This document shows positions 48,777 through 57,039 of a stretch of DNA of 64,000 nt, piece after piece. Source of the stretch: Leifsonia sp. 466MF (GTDB taxonomy: Bacteria > Actinomycetota > Actinomycetes > Actinomycetales > Microbacteriaceae); NCBI RefSeq assembly GCF_900100265.1, contig NZ_LT629696.1:1116001-1180000 (forward strand). Reading direction: 5' to 3'. The notes beneath the pieces are model-generated. The model did no database searches and was not told the DNA's origin. It saw only the letters and a list, made by a program, of their open reading frames with translations. The position numbers were made by a program, and so were the translations under genes. The stretch's first letter is position 1. Each line of letters opens with the position of its first letter.

Positions 48777-51011
48777 ATGGGTTCGGCGAACGACGATCTG
48801 GAAACTCTGCTCTTCGAGAGCAAGACCACCGCTCCGCTCTTCGACCCGGCCTATGTTCGCCGGCAGGATCTCATCCAATCGCTGCGCGCCAGTACCTCCC
48901 GGATCGTCACGGTCGAGGCGCCCGCCGGCTACGGGAAGACGTCGCTCCTCGCCGAATGGGAACACGACGAAGATCGGGCGACCGGTTGGCTCACACTCCG
49001 CGAAGACGATGACGATCCGGCGGCGCTGATCCGCCTCCTGGCCCGCGTGTGCACGGCGTTCGCATCGGAGGCCGAGTCGGTCTTCACGCAGATCGCGACC
49101 ACCCAGACGGGAGTGCTGAGCAGGCTCGCCCCGGCGCTGGCTCTTGCGCTCTCACGGTGCGAACGCCCGTTCGTCCTGTTCATCGACGACGTCCACGTGC
49201 TGAGAACGGTCGGATGCATCGACGCCTTGGAGGTGGCTTTGGCTCGGGTGCCGGCGGGATCGCAGGTGGTACTGGCGAGCCGGCAGCATCTGGCGGCCTT
49301 GGCCCGAGGTCGCGTCGAGATGTCGGCAGCCAGGGTCGGGGCGGCCGAGTTGCGCATCGACCTCGACGGGGCGGCGCGGATCGCCGACGAAGCGGGTGCT
49401 CACGTGGACCAGAGCATCCTTGCGGACTGGGTGGACCGGTGCGAGGGCTGGGCGGCCGGGCTGCACATGTACGCACTGCTCTCGAGAAGCAGGCCGTTCG
49501 CCGTCACGAGCGACCACAGCGCACTCGCCGACTACCTCTATCGAGAATGCGTGCGCGACCTCCCGGAGGACACCCGCCAGTTTCTGCTCCGCACCTCGAT
49601 CCTCACCACCCACATCCCGGACCTGTGCGATGCCGTACTGGAACGTGACGATTCGATCCGGATCCTTCGGGACCTGGAATCGCGCCAGCTTTTCGTCACC
49701 GCGGACGTGGACGGCCGCGCGTTCCGCCTGCATCCCCTGTTCAGGGAGTACCTGTCGGATGAGCTGCAGCTCGAGTCCGCCTCGCTGGTGCCGGCCTTGC
49801 ACGCTCGAGCATCGCAGTGGTTCGCCGAGCGCGGGCAACTCCCCGCGGCTATCGATCATGCCATCGCGGCGGGGGAGTTCCCCACCGCGACGGCCCTGGT
49901 GACCGCCGCCGGTCTCCCGGCCTACGAGGCGGGTCAGAGCGCGACACTCGGCCGGTGGCTGCGTGAGATCGGCGACGCCAACCTCCTGGCGAACCCGTCA
50001 GCCGTTGTCGTCTTCGCCTGGTTCGCGGTCCTCGCGGGATCGGATGACGACGCCCGCAAGTGGGGCACCCTGCTGGGGATGGTTCCTGACGACGCTGCCG
50101 CCGCCGGAATCAATGTCGCTTCGGCGAAGGCGATGATCCGGGCCATCATGATGCGCGACGGCATCGAATCAGCCCTCGAGGACGCAGAGTTCGCGGCTGA
50201 GGTCGAACCGCTGGAGAGTCCGTGGCGAGACCCCGCCGTTCAGATACTCGGAAGCACCCTGCTCCATGCCGGCCATGAAGAGCGCGCCAGGATCGTTCTC
50301 GGTGAGGCGATCCACATCGCCAGCGTCCACGGCAATCCCGCCTCCATCGTGATCTGCGAGTCCGAGCTCGCCTTCCTCGCGATCGAGGCCGGAGCGTGGG
50401 AGCAGGCGGCGCCGCACATCCAGAGAGCCTTGGACACCATCCGGGCGGGAGGCATCGAAGGCTACGTCATGTCCGCGTACGCGCACGCGTCCGCCGCCTG
50501 TCTGGAACTCCATGCCGGCCGAACCCTATCGGGGAGACGGTACCTGGCGAGGGCCATGTCAGAACGCCAACGATGCGGGAGCGCCGTGCCGCTCCTCAGC
50601 ATCCCGACCCGGCTGCTCCTCGTCCGTGCGCAATTGGCCGTCGGGGATGCGGATGCGGCCCGGATCCTCCTCGATGAGATCGGTGAAGTCCTTCCCCCGG
50701 GGCTCCCAGGCGACGCCTTGGACACACGGAGCGCGTTCGCCCGGAATCTGCTTGCCGAGCACACGCGGACACGGGAGCGTCGTGCCGACTCCGTGGCGCT
50801 CACCGAAGCCGAACAGCGTGTGCTTCCCTACCTGCAGACTCACCTGACCCGACCGGAGATCGCACAGCGCCTTTACGTCTCGCCCAACACCGTCAAGACC
50901 CACATCAGCGCGATCTTCCAGAAGTTCGGGGTGTCGTCGCGTTCGGAGGCGGTGCGGCGGGGGGTCGAGTTGGAGCTCCTCGGCAAGGCGACCGAGCTCA
51001 CGCCGGTCTGA
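48777..51011 (+). CDS. MalT/LAL-type LuxR regulator with P-loop ATPase domain
   Basis: Large regulator of about 744 residues. STAND-type NTPase domain: Walker A APAGYGKTS (48-56), Walker B PFVLFIDDVHVL, arginine-containing LLRTSILTTHIPDLCD winged helix, then TPR-like helical repeats (about 340-640) and a C-terminal LuxR helix-turn-helix (about 678-740, LTEAEQRVLPYLQTHLTRPE and SPNTVKTHISAIFQKF). MalT-like proteins are activated by a ligand plus ATP. The start is uncertain (GTG 48732, ATG 48765 or 48777). No obvious target operon is beside it except the island genes. Confidence 0.85.
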   Translation: MGSANDDLETLLFESKTTAPLFDPAYVRRQDLIQSLRASTSRIVTVEAPAGYGKTSLLAEWEHDEDRATGWLTLREDDDDPAALIRLLARVCTAFASEAESVFTQIATTQTGVLSRLAPALALALSRCERPFVLFIDDVHVLRTVGCIDALEVALARVPAGSQVVLASRQHLAALARGRVEMSAARVGAAELRIDLDGAARIADEAGAHVDQSILADWVDRCEGWAAGLHMYALLSRSRPFAVTSDHSALADYLYRECVRDLPEDTRQFLLRTSILTTHIPDLCDAVLERDDSIRILRDLESRQLFVTADVDGRAFRLHPLFREYLSDELQLESASLVPALHARASQWFAERGQLPAAIDHAIAAGEFPTATALVTAAGLPAYEAGQSATLGRWLREIGDANLLANPSAVVVFAWFAVLAGSDDDARKWGTLLGMVPDDAAAAGINVASAKAMIRAIMMRDGIESALEDAEFAAEVEPLESPWRDPAVQILGSTLLHAGHEERARIVLGEAIHIASVHGNPASIVICESELAFLAIEAGAWEQAAPHIQRALDTIRAGGIEGYVMSAYAHASAACLELHAGRTLSGRRYLARAMSERQRCGSAVPLLSIPTRLLLVRAQLAVGDADAARILLDEIGEVLPPGLPGDALDTRSAFARNLLAEHTRTRERRADSVALTEAEQRVLPYLQTHLTRPEIAQRLYVSPNTVKTHISAIFQKFGVSSRSEAVRRGVELELLGKATELTPV

Positions 51012-51060
51012 CGCGGCCGGCGGAAATCCCCTGTCAGCACGCTAGATTCGGTTCGGTAGC

Positions 51061-51078
51061 CGGGTGATGGATCACCCG
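51061..51078. promoter_or_regulatory. 18-bp palindrome before a short gene
   Basis: CGGGTGAT GG ATCACCCG, perfect 8-base arms, about 20 bases before the ATG at 51098 and 50 bases after the LuxR-type gene. A candidate operator for that regulator. Confidence 0.45.
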
Positions 51079-51097
51079 TGTTCTGAGCGAAAGAGAG

Positions 51098-51259
51098 ATG
51101 GCTGTGATCCTCGCGAACCGGTCCACTCTCTCGATCTACAGTCACGAACGAACGGTGTCTGAGATCAGTGCCGCCCTCGGGCTTGAGCCGAGCAGCAGCG
51201 GGGATGTGGGCGATCCTGGAGACGAGGCGCGCCCTAGGAGTAATCCGCACTACTGCTGA
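51098..51259 (+). pseudogene. Short, probably truncated DUF4279-like gene
   Basis: Reading frame of 53 codons starting MAVILANRSTLSIYSHERTV and continuing SEISAALGLEPSSSGDVGDP, preceded by AAGAGAG. It resembles the first 40 residues of DUF4279 proteins, which are normally over 120 residues, and then ends in a short unrelated tail. It overlaps the 3' end of the convergent gene by 10 bases. It is likely a remnant left by a rearrangement, although a small functional protein cannot be excluded. The family match is by eye only. Confidence 0.4.
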
Positions 51260-51804
51260 AGGTCGACTCCGAAACGGATAACAGCTTCGCGAACAGCTGC
51301 GGGCACCATTTCTTGCAGGAGCGGGAACCAGCTCTGAAGGTCTCGGGCGTCGGCATACCGCAACCAGACGTCCTCGTTGGCCGCATATGGTTCATTGCGT
51401 TGATCGCCCTGCGCAAGGTATTGAGATCGTAAAGAAGCGGAAAGTTGCGAGAGTGCGACGGTGGGAGCCGGAGGCAGCCGGGCGATAAACGCATTCTGAT
51501 TGCGCCGAACCTCCTCCCGCTGCTCGTGCGAGAGCAAGCGGGTCAGTCGTTCCCTGGAGCGACCGGTCCCGCGCACGGCAGTTTCGCTCAACTCGAATTC
51601 GACATTGAGCGAGGTCCCGTACCAGCCGAACGGGTCGCCGGATCGCGATAGCTGTACCCACACGAGGAGGAACCGTTCGCCAACGGTCTTGGACCAAGCG
51701 GCTGTCCATCCAGGGCGGATCCGACGGAAGCCATCCTTCTCGAGGAGGGGCCCTAGAAGCGTGGCCAACTCGCGGTGAACCTGCTTCGCCGGGATCGCTG
51801 ACAT
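51250..51804 (-). CDS. DUF4304-like protein (possible immunity-type)
   Basis: Product of 184 residues: AKQVHRELATLLGPLLEKDGFRRIRPGWTAAWSK, then FLLVWVQLSRSGDPFGWYG and SLNVEFELSE. This order (helix, GF turn, aromatic strand, QxS strand) is that of DUF4304 proteins, which often occur in toxin-immunity loci. No toxin gene is adjacent. ATG 51804 has TATCAT 6 bases upstream. Confidence 0.6.
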   Translation of the reverse strand: MSAIPAKQVHRELATLLGPLLEKDGFRRIRPGWTAAWSKTVGERFLLVWVQLSRSGDPFGWYGTSLNVEFELSETAVRGTGRSRERLTRLLSHEQREEVRRNQNAFIARLPPAPTVALSQLSASLRSQYLAQGDQRNEPYAANEDVWLRYADARDLQSWFPLLQEMVPAAVREAVIRFGVDLQQ

Positions 51805-51810
51805 ACCGCA

Positions 51811-51816
51811 ATGATA
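51811..51816 (-). promoter_or_regulatory. Leaderless -10 hexamer TATCAT
   Basis: Minus-strand TATCAT 6 bases before the ATG at 51804. Confidence 0.45.
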
Positions 51817-51891
51817 TGAACGCCAATCCGTGACGGAACGCCGGTGGAGTTTCCCTTGCGTCGTGTCGCCGGCCCGCACGACTCCGCCAGG

Positions 51892-51897
51892 TATGGT
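51892..51897 (+). promoter_or_regulatory. Leaderless -10 hexamer TATGGT
   Basis: TATGGT 7 bases before ATG 51905. Confidence 0.4.
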
Positions 51898-51904
51898 CTC
51901 CCGT

Positions 51905-52645
51905 ATGACCGAGGAGCCTCGATGGTGGGAAGCCGTCTCGCCATCCACCCGTGAATGGCTGGTCGCGCACCAGCGCGAACGGATCAGCTGGCACGTGCTG
52001 CCGGAGCTGTGGAAGGCCGGTGCAGAGCCGATGCAGCCGGATCCAACCCGCAGTGTCTTCCTCCTCGGTGACGCCGACGCGGAATTCATCGCTTCCCAGA
52101 GGGTGGACCCCGCCGCATCTCGCACCGAATCCATGCCGGACGCTGGATCGTGGAGCAGGAATCAGATGGACTACCTCGACGGTCGGCTCACCTTGATCGA
52201 TCAGGTGGTTGGGTCGCGGGTCGAGAGCATCCAGCGCCTTCGCTATGTCGACGGGCGCTCGGCGCCGTCGGACGACGGTCCCATTCAACTCTGTTTCGAC
52301 TCCGGTGAGGTTCGCCGCTTCGACGCCGGGGGTGATGGCGAGCGGCTCGCGGTCGGCGTCACCCGCTGGCAGGATCCTTTCGCCGAACCGCTATCGGACG
52401 AGAACCGCAGGTTCGTTCGGGCGTCCGGCGCGTGGCGCGAGTTCGATGTGACGCGGGAGGACCCCTATCGCGCCGTCGTCGGCGAGCGACTCCTCGGCTA
52501 TCGCACGACCCGCACCTCCCTCGACGCGTTGGACGGCGTGATCCTCGAATTCGAAGAGCTGAGCATCATCCTCGAGACGCACGGCGCGGACGAGCTCTTC
52601 GTGACCTGGGCTGGTCCGCATCTCCGCGTCCGCCCGTTGAGCTGA
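51905..52645 (+). CDS. Hypothetical protein of the accessory region
   Basis: Product of 246 residues, acidic, without signal or membrane span, starting MTEEPRWWEAVSPSTREWLV. The N-terminal third is helical with many Trp; the remainder is beta-rich (DGPIQLCFDSGEVRRF, DALDGVILEFEELSIILETH, DELFVTWAGPHLRV). No family recognised. It lies first in a run of four same-strand small genes (51905-53798). Confidence 0.65.
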   Translation: MTEEPRWWEAVSPSTREWLVAHQRERISWHVLPELWKAGAEPMQPDPTRSVFLLGDADAEFIASQRVDPAASRTESMPDAGSWSRNQMDYLDGRLTLIDQVVGSRVESIQRLRYVDGRSAPSDDGPIQLCFDSGEVRRFDAGGDGERLAVGVTRWQDPFAEPLSDENRRFVRASGAWREFDVTREDPYRAVVGERLLGYRTTRTSLDALDGVILEFEELSIILETHGADELFVTWAGPHLRVRPLS

Positions 52646-52688
52646 GCCGTCGCGGCGCGCGGGCACGCGCATCCATCGGTCCTGCGCC

Positions 52689-53114
52689 ATGATCGATCTC
52701 GTGGATGCTGCGACCATCGGCAACGAACGCGGTGCGCTGCGGTTCGGCGACGTGCGTCGCGCAGGAGATGGTTCAGCGGAATACGTGACTGCCGTCCTGG
52801 AAGTCGGAGGCCTGAACGCCCGCACGGAAGTCGTCGCCAACTACGCGCAGGGGTTCGACGACTTGGTCGAGTTCTTCAGGCAGTTGGCTCAGGACTGGCG
52901 CGGATGGACCGGCGAACGCGTGTGGGAGTCGGTCGAGGGCGAGCTGTCGATCGCAGCGGCGCACCGTGGCCACGTCGAGCTCGACGTGCGCCTTCAGGGG
53001 GGACCGCACCGTCGTTGGTCCGCTCGGTCGACGCTGCTCATCGAGCCCGGGGAAGAACTCAGCCGGGGTGCGAGGGATCTCGCCGACCTCCTTGCTGAAC
53101 GCAGGTCGCAATAG
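52689..53114 (+). CDS. DUF6228 family protein
   Basis: Product of 141 residues. FDDLVEFFRQLAQDWRGWTG and ERVWESVEGELSIAAAHRGH, followed by VELDVRLQGGPHRRWSARSTL, match the actinobacterial DUF6228 pattern as I remember it. Small cytosolic protein, often in strain-variable regions; function unknown. Confidence 0.7.
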   Translation: MIDLVDAATIGNERGALRFGDVRRAGDGSAEYVTAVLEVGGLNARTEVVANYAQGFDDLVEFFRQLAQDWRGWTGERVWESVEGELSIAAAHRGHVELDVRLQGGPHRRWSARSTLLIEPGEELSRGARDLADLLAERRSQ

Positions 53115-53139
53115 TCGAAGCGAGGCTCGAACGTCCGTT

Positions 53140-53145
53140 TAGCAT
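53140..53145 (+). promoter_or_regulatory. Leaderless -10 hexamer TAGCAT
   Basis: TAGCAT 7 bases before ATG 53153. Confidence 0.45.
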
Positions 53146-53152
53146 ATGAGCC

Positions 53153-53545
53153 ATGACCGACGTCGAAACCGTCACGCTTTGGCGTCCGACGGGGCCCGAA
53201 GAGCTGGTGCTGGTGGAGGAATCCGGCTGGACACGATGGCCTCCGCGGTTGCCGGACCAGCCGATCTTCTATCCGGTGCTCAACGAGGACTACGCGGTCC
53301 GCATTGCGCGAGATTGGAACGTCAAAGCGTCCGGCGTCGGGCACGTCACCCGCTTCCGCGTGCGCAAGGACTTCTTGGACCGTTTCGAGGTGCGGCAGGT
53401 CGGCGGTGAGACAATCCTCGAGTATTGGATTCCCGCCGAGCAGGTCGAGGAACTCAACGGCAACATCGTCGGGCGCATCGAGGTGACGCGCAGCTTCCGG
53501 CGCGGGCCGGACGGCGATGTGGTGGAGGCCCACGACCGTGAGTGA
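53153..53545 (+). CDS. 'ADP-ribosylation/crystallin J1'-type protein
   Basis: Product of 130 residues: LWRPTGPEELVLVEESGWTRWPPRLPDQPIF, then YPVLNEDYAVRIARDWNV and GHVTRFRVRKDFLDRFEV. This small family is often labelled ADP-ribosylation/crystallin J1 in databases, although it lacks the ADP-ribosylglycohydrolase domain. Function unknown. Overlaps the following gene by 8 bases. Confidence 0.75.
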   Translation: MTDVETVTLWRPTGPEELVLVEESGWTRWPPRLPDQPIFYPVLNEDYAVRIARDWNVKASGVGHVTRFRVRKDFLDRFEVRQVGGETILEYWIPAEQVEELNGNIVGRIEVTRSFRRGPDGDVVEAHDRE

Positions 53546-53798
53546 CCATGACAGCGGTGGAGGAGTCACCCTCCGGCTGGACCCACACCCGGATGGGAAC
53601 CTGTTCGAGTCCGTCTCACTTGTCCAGCCCGATGGGGCCGTCCTCTGGACTGCGACTCCGACCGGTTTCGGCTCCGATGACGCATGGACGGATGCTCGGC
53701 TGGTGGATGACGCCGTCGTCGCTCATACGTGGTCGTGCTGGCGCGTGCGATTGAACCTCGTCGACGGGCGCGTCCTCGACGCGGTCTTCACCAAGTAG
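53538..53798 (+). CDS. Small hypothetical protein, end of island gene run
   Basis: Product of 86 residues from GTG 53538, with GGAGG 9 bases upstream inside the previous gene. It looks like a short beta protein (VTLRLDPHPDGNLFESVSLV, HTWSCWRVRLNLVDGRVLDA). Not recognised. Its last 33 bases are duplicated at 48571-48602, so a second copy or its fragment once lay 5.2 kb upstream. Confidence 0.65.
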   Translation: MSDHDSGGGVTLRLDPHPDGNLFESVSLVQPDGAVLWTATPTGFGSDDAWTDARLVDDAVVAHTWSCWRVRLNLVDGRVLDAVFTK

Positions 53799-53802
53799 CA
53801 GC
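53770..53802 (+). repeat. Intact copy of the island direct repeat
   Basis: 33 bases spanning the last codons and stop of the 53538 gene; partner of 48571-48602. Confidence 0.7.
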
Positions 53803-53810
53803 CGCGCCAT

Positions 53811-54461
53811 TCATGCGCGCACGCCGCGGTGGTCCCGTTCGGCGTCCCGCTCAGCCAGCCGTCGACGGGAGTCGGCGGTGATCCGGAGCCATTCGGATCC
53901 GCGAGCGAAGTCCCGGACGGCCGGCGCCGCGCCCGCTGCGGTGGCGCTGATGAACGCGTTGACGACGTCCGCCTGGGCGATGGCGCGGGAGCGGCGTACG
54001 GCCGTCGCCGGAAACGAGCGGAAGGTGCGTCTTCCTTCGCGCGTCCAGGACAGAAACAGCATCTGCACCGACCGGTACGAGGTACCGCGGGTGACGAACC
54101 AACTGCGCCACCTGTCGGGTCGGCACCGGGTCTCGGCATCGAGCGGGATCGTGTAGGTGCGGAACCAGCTCCGCACCCGGATGTGGCGCTCAGAAAGGTA
54201 GACCCCGACGAGCAGGGACCTCACCACCGCGACAGCGAGCAGGCAGTCGGCAGCCCAGATGAGCGGGGCCAGACTCCGATCGAGCGCTGACACATCCGGG
54301 GACGGATGGAGTTGACCCAGCAGGCAGGCGAGGAGGAAGACGATCAGCGTGGTGATGGCCGCCACGCGTGCACCCCGACTCGATTGCCGCAGCCGGACCT
54401 CGGTCGTCCGCCCGGAGCCGGCAGGTCGTTTCAGCGGCTCGTCGGTCGATTCGGCGGTCAC
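53811..54461 (-). CDS. Two-span membrane protein with PH-like domain
   Basis: Product of 216 residues: charged N-terminus, two transmembrane helices (about 33-52 and 65-85), then LSERHIRVRSWFRTYTIPLD and a short beta region typical of bacterial PH (bPH2-like) domains, followed by a helical, Arg-rich tail. Function unknown. GTG start; CAGGAT 6 bases upstream is a weak -10. Confidence 0.6.
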   Translation of the reverse strand: MTAESTDEPLKRPAGSGRTTEVRLRQSSRGARVAAITTLIVFLLACLLGQLHPSPDVSALDRSLAPLIWAADCLLAVAVVRSLLVGVYLSERHIRVRSWFRTYTIPLDAETRCRPDRWRSWFVTRGTSYRSVQMLFLSWTREGRRTFRSFPATAVRRSRAIAQADVVNAFISATAAGAAPAVRDFARGSEWLRITADSRRRLAERDAERDHRGVRA

Positions 54462-54573
54462 GGGTCGATCCTGTCATCTCATGCCGCTCGACGTGTCCTT
54501 CGCGCGCGGACGCGTGCTCGTCGTCCCGCCGAGGATCCCTCTGAGGGATGATCCCTCCGGGGCTGCGCCTCAC

Positions 54574-54579
54574 TAGCGT
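54574..54579 (+). promoter_or_regulatory. Leaderless -10 hexamer TAGCGT
   Basis: TAGCGT 6 bases before ATG 54586. Confidence 0.5.
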
Positions 54580-54585
54580 GGACGC

Positions 54586-55086
54586 ATGCGTGGCGGGCAG
54601 CAGAACGGCGTGACGGCCGGCATCCTGCGCGGGCTCCTGGAGGCGGGTGGACAGTCGGCATTGACCCTCGCCGTCATGGGCTTCGCAGGGCTGGTCGTCT
54701 GCCTCGCGGCAGGCTCTTATGACGGCATCCCGACGATGATCGGGTGGTTCATGCTGAGCGCCGCGGCGGCCATCGTGACGACGGTCATCGTCATGGCGGG
54801 AGGCCTTCCGCTCCGCCTGATTCCTCGTGCCCGCCATTTCTGGCGCGACCATGCCGAACTCGCCTTCGTCGGGATGTCCGCGGGCGCGGCGCTGATCGTC
54901 GGTTCCCTCGTTCTCGCGGCGCGGACCACGATCAGTGACGACTTCGGGGAGCGTTTCGACGTGTTGGAGCCGAATCCATGGACACTGCTCGCGGGTTGGC
55001 TGCTCCTCGCGTTCTCGTGCGCTCACGTTCGCTGGCCACGGGAGTGGAGCCGTCGGCGCGCGGGAAAGTCGAGCGTGCGTTTCTGA
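54586..55086 (+). CDS. Four-span membrane protein
   Basis: Product of 166 residues with four hydrophobic helices (about 22-43, 47-72, 88-112, 132-150) and a basic C-terminus (RWPREWSRRRAGKS). No family recognised. Last gene of the accessory region before the acetyltransferase; the 55087-55226 gap holds nothing I can identify. Confidence 0.65.
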   Translation: MRGGQQNGVTAGILRGLLEAGGQSALTLAVMGFAGLVVCLAAGSYDGIPTMIGWFMLSAAAAIVTTVIVMAGGLPLRLIPRARHFWRDHAELAFVGMSAGAALIVGSLVLAARTTISDDFGERFDVLEPNPWTLLAGWLLLAFSCAHVRWPREWSRRRAGKSSVRF

Positions 55087-55226
55087 CGACTCGGGATGCA
55101 TCGAGGCGCCCGATTCAGCCGAAACGGAGGCTAGTGCGCCACCTCGGGAGCGCGCGGTCCTCCGTTTCCTGCGGGCTCGCGGTGTGTCGGAGCGGGAATC
55201 CTCCGGTTCCGCGGCCGCCGGCCCCC

Positions 55227-55766
55227 TCACCAGCTCCGCAGCACCGCCGCCTTCGGGCCGGCGACGAGCGTCCGCGCGGGCACGTCCTCCGCGACGGTCG
55301 CGCCGGCGGCGATCACGGAGTCGCGGCCGATGGTGACGCCGGGGAGGATGGTGGCTCCCGCGCCGATCCACACGTTCTCCTCGACCGTGATGGGGCCGCC
55401 GGTCAGCCAGATGCGGCGGTCGTCGGTGTCGACGGGGTGGCCGACGGTGATGAAGGTCGCCTTCGGGGCGACCATGACGCTCTCGCCGAGGGTGATGCCC
55501 GCGTAGTCGAGGAACGTGCAGTTCTGGTTGATGAACACCCGCTCCGCCAGCTCCAGGTTGCGGCCGTGGTCGGTGAAGAACGGCGGGTAGATGGTCACCC
55601 GTGGCGGGAGAGGGCGGCCCAGGATCTGCTCGAACAGTGCGGACTTGCCCTCCTCGTCGTCGAAGGGGAGGACGTTCAGCCGCGAGGTGATCGCGGTCAC
55701 CTCCAGCACCCGCTCGGACATCGCCTGGAACTCGGGACTGTGGATGCGCATCAGCAGCTCGGACAC
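55227..55766 (-). CDS. Maltose/galactoside O-acetyltransferase-type hexapeptide enzyme
   Basis: Acetyl-CoA-dependent sugar O-acetyltransferase of 179 residues. N-terminal Mac-type helical domain (about 10-55), then left-handed beta-helix hexapeptide repeats (VFINQNCTFLDYAGITLGES, VWIGAGATILPGVTIGRDSV) with the catalytic His in ITVGHPVD. Length is normal for the NodL/Maa group. GTG 55766 was chosen; ATG at 55751 is possible. It faces the 54586 gene. Confidence 0.88.
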   Translation of the reverse strand: MSELLMRIHSPEFQAMSERVLEVTAITSRLNVLPFDDEEGKSALFEQILGRPLPPRVTIYPPFFTDHGRNLELAERVFINQNCTFLDYAGITLGESVMVAPKATFITVGHPVDTDDRRIWLTGGPITVEENVWIGAGATILPGVTIGRDSVIAAGATVAEDVPARTLVAGPKAAVLRSW

Positions 55767-55877
55767 CCCACGATCCTGACGCGGACGCGGTGCGTGCGGG
55801 CAGCGGACACGCCAGCGCGCGTCCAGAGCGCGGCGCACGCTACGGTAAGGCTCGACACCGCACATCCAGGAGGACCC

Positions 55878-56339
55878 ATGCCGTACGTCGTCGACTTCGC
55901 GAACGTCTCCACCGTCGGGCTGGAATCGTCGCCCGTCGCGGACGCGCTCGCCGGCCTCCGCGCGAACGAAGCGCGGTACTACCGCAACAAGTACGACCAC
56001 GTCTTCACCGTCGGGACCGCGGAGGAAGAGCAGGATGCGGTGGACCGGGTGGCGCGTGTCCTGAAAGACGAGCGCGACATCGTCATCGGCTCTCCGGCGC
56101 TCGAGGCCACGGACTTCGAGGTCGACGGGATGCGGATGACGTACGTCTTCTACGAGTCCGGACTGTCGATCAACGTGATGTACACGCTCGCCGAGGGCGG
56201 CAAGCGGGCGGTCGGATTCAAGCTCTCCGACGGGATGGACGTGCCGGAGGAGCTGTCGTCGTTCAAGTTCGCGCGCCAGAAGTCCCGGCTCGCGGGGACC
56301 ATCCGCGGGTCCTATTTCGTGATCAAGGGCGAGTACTGA
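55878..56339 (+). CDS. Conserved hypothetical protein
   Basis: Product of 153 residues with a strong CCAGGAGG ribosome binding site before the ATG. It starts MPYVVDFANVSTVGLESSPV, contains NEARYYRNKYDHVFTVGTAE and VDRVARVLKDERDIVIGSPA, and ends with a beta stretch FKFARQKSRLAGTIRGSYFV. No membrane span. I do not recognise the family. Convergent with a hydrolase gene, 9 bases apart. Confidence 0.65.
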   Translation: MPYVVDFANVSTVGLESSPVADALAGLRANEARYYRNKYDHVFTVGTAEEEQDAVDRVARVLKDERDIVIGSPALEATDFEVDGMRMTYVFYESGLSINVMYTLAEGGKRAVGFKLSDGMDVPEELSSFKFARQKSRLAGTIRGSYFVIKGEY

Positions 56340-56348
56340 CCTCCTCCG

Positions 56349-57026
56349 TCACACGACGGCGCGGACGAACTCCGCGACGGTCGAAGCGATGAGGTCTCGC
56401 ACACCGGCTGCACCCAGCGGGGACGCCTTCGGCACCCTCATGCCGTGATCGGCGCCCGGGACCTCCACCACCCGGATGCGATCGGCTGCCTCGGCCGAGG
56501 AGGTGCCGACCTCCGCCGCCCCCACTTCGGAGGCGACGAGAGCCGCTGACCCGAATGGGTCGCCGCTGCCCTGGACGACGAGCACAGGGACGACCGGCTC
56601 GAGCAGTTCGTTGAGCCGCGACCGATCGGCCTTGCCCGGCGGGTGCAACGGGAACGCAAGGCAGACGACAGCTCGAACGCCGAGGGCCGTCGCCGTCCGG
56701 CAGGCGACCCGCGCGCCCGCGCTGCGGCCACCCGTCACCAGGGGAAGGTCGCCGGCGAGCTCCCGCACCCGGGGCGCCGTCTCCTGCCACGCGATGTCGA
56801 GGGTGTCCGGGCGGGCGGCCACGCGCTTGCCCGCGACACGCCACGGCTGCTCGTAGCGCACGACGGTGATGCCTTCGCCGGGCAGCCGGGCGGCGAGGAC
56901 AGCGAGGTCGGCCGCCTCGATGCCGCCGCCGGCGCCGTGACCGAGCCAGAGCACCGCGGCGGGATGCTCGGCCGCGGAGACGGTCAGTCGGCCGGGGCCG
57001 ACCGAAGTGGGGACGTCGATCTGCAT
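56349..57026 (-). CDS. Small alpha/beta hydrolase (Tex30/KANL3-type)
   Basis: Protein of 225 residues. AVLWLGHGAGGGIEA (oxyanion region), the nucleophile elbow LVTGGRSAGARVA (Gly-x-Ser-x-Gly with Ser at about 104), VLVVQGSGDPFG (acid) and VEVPGADHGMRVPK (His) complete the triad. It matches the short dienelactone-hydrolase-like group found widely in bacteria; substrate unknown. ATG with TAGCGT 7 bases upstream. Confidence 0.82.
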   Translation of the reverse strand: MQIDVPTSVGPGRLTVSAAEHPAAVLWLGHGAGGGIEAADLAVLAARLPGEGITVVRYEQPWRVAGKRVAARPDTLDIAWQETAPRVRELAGDLPLVTGGRSAGARVACRTATALGVRAVVCLAFPLHPPGKADRSRLNELLEPVVPVLVVQGSGDPFGSAALVASEVGAAEVGTSSAEAADRIRVVEVPGADHGMRVPKASPLGAAGVRDLIASTVAEFVRAVV

Positions 57027-57033
57027 GGAGTCG

Positions 57034-57039
57034 ACGCTA
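57034..57039 (-). promoter_or_regulatory. Leaderless -10 hexamer TAGCGT
   Basis: Minus-strand TAGCGT 7 bases before the ATG at 57026. Confidence 0.5.

Noticed and set aside
46000..55200. Prophage or transposon
   Set aside because: No integrase, transposase, capsid, tail or terminase genes and no terminal inverted repeats were seen, although the region looks acquired.
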